Assembly (NCBI GenBank): GCA_002839765.1
Contig: PGYR01000001.1
Location: forward strand, 62,001 to 126,000
DNA length: 64,000 nt
Reading direction: 5' to 3'
DNA from: Ignavibacteriae bacterium HGW-Ignavibacteriae-4
GTDB lineage: Bacteria; Bacteroidota; Ignavibacteria; Kapaibacteriales; UBA2268
A model generated the notes under the pieces. It saw nothing but the letters and a program-made list of their open reading frames with translations, was not told the origin of the DNA and did no database searches. Shown here in pieces: positions 35,566 through 44,700 of this stretch. Made by a program: the position numbers and the translations under genes. How positions within the stretch are numbered: the stretch's first letter is position 1; every line of letters starts with the position of its first letter.

Positions 35566-37539
35566 TTGTATAAACTTTTACTCATTCTATTAACACCATT
35601 AATATTAATATCATCTGAGACTGACAAACCTTTGAGGTTAGGGGTCTTATTAGGTGGTAATTATATTCAAAATGAAACAATGCTCCCTATAGTAAATGGT
35701 GACACTTGCTGTGGAGAATTTAATGATGGTTATGCAGCTAGTTTTTACACTGGACTGTCACTTAATTATGAGTTTTTACCTAAGTTTATATCTGCAGATA
35801 TTAGATTTCTTTTTGATTCGAGACCTGCTAATTTGACTGTTAACACTAACGATTATGAAGTATTTAATTCGTTAACACAAGATTATGAAAAAGCTACGGT
35901 ACAAAACGATTTAGAAGCTACTTTAAATTACTTCGTTTTTGATTTAGGATTCAAAATTAGACCTGTTTCCAATATACCAATTGCTTTGAGAGTTGGATAT
36001 GATTTTTCTGATGCTTCAATTACAAAGAAATATACTCAAACTAGACATATAATAGATCCCTCTGGTGTACAAATAAATGGAAATTCTATAGAAACAGTGT
36101 CTGAAGGAGATTTTAATAATCTTACAGTTTCTCAAGGTTTATCAGGTTCACTCATTGGTGATATTGACTTAACTGAGACTATTACTCTATCACCTGAGTT
36201 GAGTTATAGATACCCAATTAATTCATCAATGAAAGATATTGATTGGTTTACAACTTTATTCAGAGCAGGAGCTACTATTTCAGTTAGATTAAATTCTCCA
36301 ACTAAAGAATTAGTAAAAGAAATTCAACAAGACACTATCAAACAAATTGAAGCACCTTTGATAACTGAAAAAATTGAAGAACCAGCTGAAATAAATTCTA
36401 TAAATAATATAGGTATAGATAATTTAAAAATAACTCAAACTGTAGTTACACAGACTTATCCAATATTACCATATATTTTCTTCGATAGTACATCGTATCA
36501 ATTGTCTAATAAGTATTATTATAAAGGTGATACAAAGAATTTCTCAGAGCAGCTATTAGAGAAAAATTCATTGAGGATATATGAAAGATTAATTGATATA
36601 ATAGGGCATAGACTGAAAGTATCTGATGGTGGTTTAACTATTAAGGGTTTCACTGATGGTAGAGAACTAACTTCAATTAATGATAGAAAAACTCTAGCAT
36701 ATAATAGGGCAAATACAGTAAAAGAGTATCTAATAAGTAAATGGGGTATTAGTCCACAAAAACTAATGATAGAAACTGAAGATATTCCTGACCAACCTAC
36801 TAGTTCTAGCTATTTAGAAGGATTGGCTGAGAACAGAAGGGTAGAGCTGTTACCTGATGATATTAGCCTTCTCAAACCTATAGTTCATTCTCAGTTTATG
36901 GAATATGCTACTGATAAGAATAAATTGAATGTAGATTTGGATACAAAATCTGATGCAATTAAAGATTACACAATAATTATAGAAGACAATAATAATCAGT
37001 TATATACAGAGTCTAAACAATCTGCTATCCCAAATAATTACACTATTAATCTTGATAATAAATTAACAAGTAAAATAGCAGAGTCAGATATTGATAATCT
37101 TCAATTAGAATTACTAGTTACTAAACACGATGGAAGAATTGAAACCAAAAAAATTCCTTTTAATGTAGAGAAAGAGAATAATGATTTTGAATTAGGTAGA
37201 TTAAATCTAATAGTTTTTGATTTTGATAAATCTGTTATAAGTGATGCAAACAGAAACATGATCGATAAGTTTATAATAAATAATATTTCTAATGATTCAC
37301 AGATTGACATAATTGGCTCTACTGATTTTCTCGGTGAAAGATTATATAATAAAGATCTTTCCCAAAAAAGAGCAGATAATGTTGCATTATATATCAATAC
37401 TTTATTACCTGATGTGAAGTTCAATAAAGTGATGGGTATAGGTTCTGAGAATCCAAAATTTGATAATTCTACACCAGAAGGTAGATTCTATTGTAGAACA
37501 GTATTAATAGAAGTTAAAACACCAATTAAAATAAATTAA
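35566..37539 (+). CDS. Outer-membrane protein with two OmpA-like domains
   Basis: 657 residues, start TTG preceded by AAAAAGAGG. Signal peptide about 1-17 (YKLLLILLTPLILISS). The N-terminal part (about 20-255) looks like a beta barrel with alternating residues and a Cys-Cys pair (DTCCGEF). Two OmpA-like peptidoglycan-binding regions follow: one around 300-430 (LPYIFFDSTSYQLSNKYY, IKGFTDGRE, LAENRRVELLPDD) and one around 540-655 (IVFDFDKSVISDANRN, IDIIGSTDFLGERLYNKDLS, RADNVALYI). It probably links the outer membrane to the wall or serves as a porin/anchor. The FFDxxS opening of the first domain recalls Ignavibacteria/Kapabacteria proteins. It heads a run continuing with menA. Confidence 0.88.
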   Translation: MYKLLLILLTPLILISSETDKPLRLGVLLGGNYIQNETMLPIVNGDTCCGEFNDGYAASFYTGLSLNYEFLPKFISADIRFLFDSRPANLTVNTNDYEVFNSLTQDYEKATVQNDLEATLNYFVFDLGFKIRPVSNIPIALRVGYDFSDASITKKYTQTRHIIDPSGVQINGNSIETVSEGDFNNLTVSQGLSGSLIGDIDLTETITLSPELSYRYPINSSMKDIDWFTTLFRAGATISVRLNSPTKELVKEIQQDTIKQIEAPLITEKIEEPAEINSINNIGIDNLKITQTVVTQTYPILPYIFFDSTSYQLSNKYYYKGDTKNFSEQLLEKNSLRIYERLIDIIGHRLKVSDGGLTIKGFTDGRELTSINDRKTLAYNRANTVKEYLISKWGISPQKLMIETEDIPDQPTSSSYLEGLAENRRVELLPDDISLLKPIVHSQFMEYATDKNKLNVDLDTKSDAIKDYTIIIEDNNNQLYTESKQSAIPNNYTINLDNKLTSKIAESDIDNLQLELLVTKHDGRIETKKIPFNVEKENNDFELGRLNLIVFDFDKSVISDANRNMIDKFIINNISNDSQIDIIGSTDFLGERLYNKDLSQKRADNVALYINTLLPDVKFNKVMGIGSENPKFDNSTPEGRFYCRTVLIEVKTPIKIN

Positions 37540-37550
37540 GGAGAGTTAAT

Positions 37551-38471
37551 ATGACAACAGTTCAAAGTAGATCGAAAGCTTCATTAATGATGCAAGCTGT
37601 AAGACCTTTTTCCTTTTCTGCCTCTGTAGTTCCTGTATTAGTAGGTGCAATGTTTGCATTAGCTTATTTCGAAGGAGAAATACTTTGGTATCTTTTCCCT
37701 GTAATACTGATAGCAAGTATTTTACTACACGCAGGTACAAATTTAGTAAGCGAGTATTTCGACCTTAAAAAGGGAGTTGATAAAAAAGAAACATTCGGCT
37801 CTAGTAAGGTTTTGGTCGAAGAATTACTTTCGCCTAAAACTGTACTAAGAGCAGGTTATATTTCATTTGCTTTAGGATTTCTTTTGGGTATGATTTTGGT
37901 TTATGTGCATGGTTTGCCAATTTTATATTTAGGACTAATAGGCATAGCAGGAGGTATATTTTATACTGGAAAACCAATTGGATATAAATATATAGCAATG
38001 GGTGATATACTAGTTTTCTTTCTAATGGGACCATTTATGGTTGTTGGTACTTTCTTTTCATTAACAGGAGTTTTCGATTGGAATGTAGCAATTGTATCAT
38101 TACCGATCGGTTTTTTAGTTACGGCTATCTTGAATGCTAATAATATAAGAGATATAAAACACGATACAGAAGCAAAAGTAAAAACATTTGCAACAATATT
38201 AGGAATTAATGCAGCCAAAAAGGAATATTATTTTTTAGTTTTTGGAGCTTATTTAAGTGTTATTATTATGGTGTTAACAGGACTACTTCATTTTTGGACT
38301 TTACTAATAATAATTTCATTACCCGTTGCATTAAAAAATATTAAAGACATATCAATTGCTGAGGTTAATAACCCAGAGGCAGTTGCAATGATGGACATTA
38401 GAACAGCACAATTACACATGCAGTTCGGTTTACTACTTACAATTGGGTTAGTATTAACAGCAATTTTATAA
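37551..38471 (+). CDS. menA: UbiA-family prenyltransferase, MenA type
   Basis: 306 residues with eight or nine transmembrane helices. It prenylates 1,4-dihydroxy-2-naphthoate in menaquinone synthesis. The two Asp-rich Mg2+/diphosphate motifs are visible: N64-LVSEYFD-LKKGVD (Asp71, Asp77) and NANNIRDIKHDTEAKVKT. The latter (N-x2-R-D-x3-D) is characteristic of MenA. Start ATG follows AAGGAGAG. It lies 11 bases after the OmpA-like gene and 22 before the DUF1800 gene. Other men genes are absent from the window. Confidence 0.9.
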   Translation: MTTVQSRSKASLMMQAVRPFSFSASVVPVLVGAMFALAYFEGEILWYLFPVILIASILLHAGTNLVSEYFDLKKGVDKKETFGSSKVLVEELLSPKTVLRAGYISFALGFLLGMILVYVHGLPILYLGLIGIAGGIFYTGKPIGYKYIAMGDILVFFLMGPFMVVGTFFSLTGVFDWNVAIVSLPIGFLVTAILNANNIRDIKHDTEAKVKTFATILGINAAKKEYYFLVFGAYLSVIIMVLTGLLHFWTLLIIISLPVALKNIKDISIAEVNNPEAVAMMDIRTAQLHMQFGLLLTIGLVLTAIL

Positions 38472-38493
38472 TAATGATACTTATGAGTCGGTT

Positions 38494-40116
38494 ATGAAAA
38501 AGATTATATTAAATGAGTTAGATGAAACAATTATGTTGAGTCCAGATATGGAAAGATATAATCAACTAAGTCAAGTTACTCTGACATTAGATGAAGAGGA
38601 AGGAAACTTAACAGAAGATAAAGCAAAGCATTTACTAAGGCGAATTACTTTTGGCCCTACGCCTAATGAAGTTAATCTAATTAAAGACAGACCGATATCT
38701 GAAGTTGTCGATGAATTATTAGGTGACGGTTTAGATTATCTTCCTCAGAATTCTAATAGATTACCTGACGGCTCTGAAACTTTAAATTGGATAAATACTG
38801 TTGAAGAAGATCCATCTAAAGTATATGTAACTATTAGAAGTACAATCGAGGCAATACATCAAACAAGATATGCACAATTTGTAGATTGGTGGATTAATTT
38901 AATGTCAACTGATATTATTACTGATAATAATAAGATAGTTACAGAAAGATTAACTTTCTTCTGGCATACACACTGGTGTATTGAGTTTTCTTATGATACT
39001 CAAGGGTATATTCCACCTCCTATTATTTATAGAAGTAATCAATCTATTCGGAAACACAGATTAGGTAATTTTAAGAAGTTTGTTGAAGAGATGACCTTAG
39101 ATGGTGCCTACCTCCTTTATCAAAGTCTAAACCTGAGTTCTGGAAAGAATCCAAATGAGAACTATGCTAGAGAAATGATGGAATTATTTACCATGGGAAT
39201 TGGTAATTATAGTGAAGGAGATATCAGAGAAGCTGCAAGAGCATTAACAGGATGGAGAGTATCAGCTCATAGACAAGATCCTAAGCCTTTTGAATTTTTC
39301 GATACTTATTTTTCTGCTAAAGATCATGATTTGGATTCAAAACAAATTATGGGTGAAACAATTGCAGCTAGAGCAGAAGAAGATAATACATTGGATAAAG
39401 TGAGAGAAGGTGAAGTATATGGGTTAATAGATATATTGTTTAGGAGAAGACCTGAACCTATTGCTAGGTTTATCTGCACAAAAATATATAGTCATTTCGT
39501 TTATAGTAATCCAAGTAAATACGATCAGTTATTTATAAATGAATTAGCAACTGAGTTTATAGCTAATAACTTTGAACTGTTACCTGTCTTCAGAAAGCTA
39601 TTCAAAAGCAAACATTTCTACGAGAAAGCCAACATTGGTGTTCAAATAAAACAACCTGTTGAACTAATTACAAATTTGGAAAAATTACTTAAAGTAAATT
39701 ATACAAATTCATCTGCAGCTTTGGATGATTTGGAGCAAGTTATATATGACCCTCCAAACGTAAGTGGTTGGAGTGGATATAGAAGTTGGATATCAACTAA
39801 AACATATCCTCGAAGAGTTAATCATTTAAAGAATTTGATAGGTAATAAAACAAATGCAGCTTGGATGATTTTTTTATCAGAATTTCCAAGTCCTTCAAAT
39901 TTTGATATAGTATTCAAAGAATTAATTGAATATACGTTGCCGAAGACTGTTACTCCAGAAAGAATAACTATTCTAAAAAATAGAATAGAAGGTATATCTA
40001 ATGTAAATACTAATAATTGGACTCAAGCTTATAATAGTAGTAGTGATGATATTGGTAAATTTTTAAACACATTTTTTCAAGAGCTTATAAGAGTTCCTGA
40101 TATACATTTATCATAA
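38494..40116 (+). CDS. DUF1800-family protein
   Basis: 540 residues. The family signature is clear: AKHLLRRITFGPTPNEV near residue 50, RLTFFWHTHWC, ENYAREMMELFTMGIGNYSEGDIREAARALTGWR, then FLDNTF-like and VSGWSGYRSWIS elements near the end. The biochemical function of DUF1800 is unknown. No signal peptide is seen; the first 40 residues are acidic and hydrophilic (ELDETIMLSPDMERYNQL). It is paired with a DUF1501 gene 9 bases downstream, the pairing usually seen in Bacteroidota, Planctomycetota and others, so the two products probably work together. Export, if any, may depend on the Tat-targeted partner. Confidence 0.93.
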   Translation: MKKIILNELDETIMLSPDMERYNQLSQVTLTLDEEEGNLTEDKAKHLLRRITFGPTPNEVNLIKDRPISEVVDELLGDGLDYLPQNSNRLPDGSETLNWINTVEEDPSKVYVTIRSTIEAIHQTRYAQFVDWWINLMSTDIITDNNKIVTERLTFFWHTHWCIEFSYDTQGYIPPPIIYRSNQSIRKHRLGNFKKFVEEMTLDGAYLLYQSLNLSSGKNPNENYAREMMELFTMGIGNYSEGDIREAARALTGWRVSAHRQDPKPFEFFDTYFSAKDHDLDSKQIMGETIAARAEEDNTLDKVREGEVYGLIDILFRRRPEPIARFICTKIYSHFVYSNPSKYDQLFINELATEFIANNFELLPVFRKLFKSKHFYEKANIGVQIKQPVELITNLEKLLKVNYTNSSAALDDLEQVIYDPPNVSGWSGYRSWISTKTYPRRVNHLKNLIGNKTNAAWMIFLSEFPSPSNFDIVFKELIEYTLPKTVTPERITILKNRIEGISNVNTNNWTQAYNSSSDDIGKFLNTFFQELIRVPDIHLS

Positions 40117-40125
40117 GGTGATGAA

Positions 40126-41718
40126 ATGAAAAGAAGAGATTTTATAGCTACAACGATAGCAACTGGTTCTGCTCTTAGTTTACACCCTTATATATCAAAA
40201 GCAAGTCCAGTTAGAAATTCAAAAGTACAGTCTGCTGATGATTTTTTGGAAGATGACAGTATAATGATTATTATTGATTTATTTGGGGGTAATGATGGAT
40301 TGAATACTGTAATCCCCATTCAACAAGATGAATACTATAATCTTAGACCTAATATTGCACTAAAAGAAGAAGATGCAATTAGATTCCAGAGTTCAGATTT
40401 ATATCTGCATCCGGCACTTGTAACTAATGTAGACAATGATGGTTTTCTAGGTTTATTACAGAATAGAAATCTTGCAATAGTTGAAAATGTAGGTTATGAA
40501 AATTATACAATGTCACATTTTAGATCATCTGATATTTGGTCAAGTGGAATTGTTAATACAGACCCTAGTATTAAACTACTTGATGGTTGGCTCGGAAGAT
40601 ATTTTGCATCGAAATTAGATAATTATCCATTTGAGATTCCAGAACATCCATTAGGTATTTCAATTGGTGGTGAAGTTCCACTAGAGTTCAGAAGTGAGAA
40701 AGGTCACATGGGGATAGCTCTAACTGATCCTAATAGTTTCTATAATCTAGGTAAAGGACTAACTCCTTTTGAGAATAAGCTTCAAGGTGATACTAATTTT
40801 GAAAAGGAATTTAACTTTATTCATACTATTGCAGAGCAATCTGAGATTTATTCACAAGAAGTAAAACTGGCTTTTGATAAAGGAATAAATGCAGTAAAAT
40901 ACCCCACATCTGGTTTAGCCTCGAAAATGGGATTAATTTCTAAATTAATCTCTGGTGGATTAAAAACTAAAGTTTATCATCTTAGATTAAGTAGTTTTGA
41001 TTCTCATGTTCAACAAATGAATGAACCACTTTCAGGTCAACACCCAATATTACTAAACCAACTAGCTTCTGCAATTTCTTTATTTATGAAAGATGCAACT
41101 ATACAAGGATTTTCTAAACGAGTAGCCGGCCTAACTACCTCTGAGTTTGGACGAAGAGCTTATGATAATGGTAGTAGAGGCTCAGATCATGGTTCTAGTA
41201 ATGTTATGTTTATGTTTGCACATGATGATAGTATTAACTTTGGTAGAGCAGGTGACCCTCCAAAACTTTCTGATTTAGATAATAATGGTAACCCTAGGTT
41301 CCAATTCGATTTCAGAAGACTTTATACTGATTTTTTAGAAACTTGGTTTGGTGCTTCTGAATCAGATACAGAGGATATATTTGGTGAACCAATTTTACCT
41401 ATGGGTATTTTAAAACCAAGAGTAAAAACAGGAGTTCAAGATTATGTATATTCTAATGGACGACCAGGTATAGAACTTTATCCTAATCCTGTTTTTCAGT
41501 CAAGTGTATGCAACATTAGATTTGATTTGAAACAATCTGTTCAAGGTGATATAAAAGTTTATGCTACCGATGGTCGGCTTGTAAAACACATATATAATGG
41601 AATGCTTTACAATGGCCCTAATAAATTTGAATTTAGTGGCCTAAGAACTGGACATTATATGGTTACTTTAACTATTGAAAATAAAAGGTATAGCGCACCT
41701 CTAAATATATTGAAATGA
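40126..41718 (+). CDS. DUF1501-family protein with Tat signal and T9SS type A tail
   Basis: 530 residues. A twin-arginine signal, M-K-R-R-D-F-I-A followed by a weakly hydrophobic stretch (to about residue 27), opens the protein. The DUF1501 body has IIIDLFGGNDGLNTVIPI, MSHFRSSDIWSSG, SSFDSHVQQ and TTSEFGRRAYDNGSRGSDHGSSNVMF, the alkaline-phosphatase-superfamily-like metal-site motifs of the family. The last 80 residues begin IELYPNPVFQSS and end LRTGHYMVTLTIE...NILK, a T9SS type A sorting domain. It thus appears to be folded in the cytoplasm, exported by Tat, then passed across the outer membrane by T9SS. Its stop overlaps the start of the next gene by four bases. Confidence 0.93.
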   Translation: MKRRDFIATTIATGSALSLHPYISKASPVRNSKVQSADDFLEDDSIMIIIDLFGGNDGLNTVIPIQQDEYYNLRPNIALKEEDAIRFQSSDLYLHPALVTNVDNDGFLGLLQNRNLAIVENVGYENYTMSHFRSSDIWSSGIVNTDPSIKLLDGWLGRYFASKLDNYPFEIPEHPLGISIGGEVPLEFRSEKGHMGIALTDPNSFYNLGKGLTPFENKLQGDTNFEKEFNFIHTIAEQSEIYSQEVKLAFDKGINAVKYPTSGLASKMGLISKLISGGLKTKVYHLRLSSFDSHVQQMNEPLSGQHPILLNQLASAISLFMKDATIQGFSKRVAGLTTSEFGRRAYDNGSRGSDHGSSNVMFMFAHDDSINFGRAGDPPKLSDLDNNGNPRFQFDFRRLYTDFLETWFGASESDTEDIFGEPILPMGILKPRVKTGVQDYVYSNGRPGIELYPNPVFQSSVCNIRFDLKQSVQGDIKVYATDGRLVKHIYNGMLYNGPNKFEFSGLRTGHYMVTLTIENKRYSAPLNILK

Positions 41719-44700
41719 TAAAAAAAACTCACATATTCGCTGTAATTATATTATTTGTATTGCCTTACTTGCTTAATGCACAGGCTTGTAATCAGTGGCC
41801 TTTAACAAGATGTATTGGTAATGGCCTTGACTTCATTAATAATAAAGGACAATCCGCACACTTCATGAATTTGAATAATAACGCCACGTTAAATAGTCTT
41901 TCAAACGCAATGACTGTTGAAATGTGGATTAAACCAAATCTTGAAATAGGGAAGAGAAATTACTTTGCGGGTAAGTGGGGACCAACTGTTGATAAATCAG
42001 ATGTATGGCAACTTTACTATGACCCAAGTAATAGGATAGTATTTGAAATTAGTCACCCAACTAGTGAACTTAAAGATGTAGACAATACAATTGCTCAATC
42101 GAATCCTGTGACTATAAATGGAGAATGGCATCATTTAGCAGCAGTATTCGATGGAACACTTAACAAAGCATTAATATATTTAGATGGAGTTTTATTAGCA
42201 GAAGCTACGAATCCTACATATCCAATTAGTACTTTGAAAAAGAACAGTAATGATACCCAGTTTGGTAGAGCAAATGAGCTTACTAATAATAATAGCTATC
42301 GCACTTTCCGTGGTATTATGGATGAGATTAAAATATGGAATAGAGCTCTTCCGATGTCAGAAATTATTTGTGAGAAAGACAAAAGGAGAAATGGTAACGA
42401 AGCTGGACTAATTGCATATTTTAGATGTAATGAAGACCCAGGAAAATATTCTCCTTGTGATGCTACAACTAATAATACGGCAAATTTGCTTTCTGGATTA
42501 ACCTTTACACTTTCAAAGAATGACAGACCTGAATATCGTCCTTTCATTGTTTCAGAACCTGTTCTAAAAGATACAATTAGATGTACAACTAGAAAAAAAT
42601 ACTCCATTACTGTTACTGATACGTCACTGTGTGGTTCAAGGGCGTATATATGGATAACACCTGAATTTAGACAATATTTTGATTATTCTGGTAGTTATTT
42701 GACATTACCTCCCAATACTCCTGTCACATACGAATTTTATGTAGATAGCGATTTTATTGGTACTATTAAACCTCAAATTAGACTTATTAGGGATGATGTC
42801 TGCGGTTACGATTTATTAGCTGGAAATAAAAGACAATGGTCAATAACAAGAGAAACTGAGTTAAAATATAATGCTGATACACTCGGTTTTGGTATTTTGA
42901 AGGCTTTTTGTATTGAGGAGCCTTATAAAGATATTAATCTAAAAGTAACTAATAACACAGCTTCTTTTGGTGCTCAAAAGTCAGTTACTATTACAGGAGG
43001 TAATTTTAATTTACCTCAATATTACTCAATAGTTTCTCCTACATTCCCTGTTACTTTATCGCCAGGTGAAAGTACAAATATAGTAGTTAGATTCAAATCT
43101 GGAAGTGTAGCTAATATTTTCTATGATACACTAAGAATACAATCTACTGACCAATGTGCCGGTGCAGGAATAATTCCGTTAACTGGTGCTGTAGAGAATA
43201 TAATTAGTTTGGTGAAATTTGGAACAAAAGACGAGCAACTTGATTCAATAGATTTCGGAACTATTTGTAAAGACTTTCCATCAGATGAAACCTTATTTTA
43301 TTGGGAGAACCTGTCTAGTCAAAACATAATAATAACTGATGTAGAAGTACCCAACCAATTTGAATTTGTTAGATTTAATAAATCTCAACCTCAAACATTA
43401 GAACCAAAGAAAAGCTATCAAGTCAAACTAATTCGATTTTTGCCAAAGATAGCAGGCACTTTTATAGACACAGTATTTATAGTAGTCAAAGCAGGCGGAT
43501 GTACTCTTAGAAAACCAATTATTGTTAAAGGTAAATCTATTCATCCTGATTTGACTTTTACAGTAGATACTGTTGATTATGGGAATATTTTTGTTGGACA
43601 AGAATTAGAGAAAAATATAAAAATTAGAAATAATGGATTAGATGAATTTACTGTAAGCTTTAGTATTAGTAGGGGAGAAGCCTTTTATTTCCCTGGGGGT
43701 AGATTTGCAACAATTCCTCCAAATGAAGAAAGAGAAGTCAGAGTTAGGTTTAGACCAATTACTGATTCATTATACTATGACAAGCTTTGTTTCCAAGAAA
43801 CTCCACAAACTGGTTGCTATGCCTCAGGATGTATAACGTTGAAAGGAAGAGGAATAATAGATAAATTTAGATTTAATCCTGAAGTTATGAAGATTGAGAA
43901 TGTTATTGCATGTCAAGATTCGATAAATGAAGTTTATATAGTCAATGAATCTCCAGTAACATTGAACTTGAGAAATTTTTATTTGAATGATCCTTCTACA
44001 AGATTTGATATTATTGAACCTGTTGGTGATACAACTAGTTTGAAGTCATATAGTACAAATTTAGCTTCTGGAGATAGTTTAAAATTCAAGTTTAGATATA
44101 CACCAAATGATTTGATAAAGGATAGAGCTGACAAGGCATATTTAGAATTTTCTGATCAAGATAATGAAGAATGGTTTGCATTTTTACAAGCCAGTTCTAC
44201 TCTACCCAAATTATTTATGCAAGATAATAACGCGTTTGGTACTGTAGAAGTTGGTGAAAGACCAACTCAGAAAATTATTCTAGAGAATATTTCTTCAATA
44301 CCGGTGCATCTAGATAGCCTTCTTATTGGGGCAAATTTTAATATATTATATCCGCCAAATATAGTTAATAGAACTTTAGAACCAAGAGACACGATTCAAA
44401 TAACAATTGAGTTCGTACCAACTTCTGATATTAATTATTCTACCAAGTTAATTTCATATAGCAGTAAACCTTGTATTGTACAAAATGAGGTTTCATTTAC
44501 CGGGAAAGGTAAAATAATACCAATTGAGATAGTATCAACTCTTGTTACTTTCGGATTTGTGAAATCGTGTGAATGTGAAACATCAGAGATTACTTTAGCT
44601 AATAATTCTAGAGTTAATGATGCTGTTATTGATAATATATGGATAGATGGAGTAGGTATAATTGGGACAGCATATCCTGAGTATTTCTCTTGGACATCGG

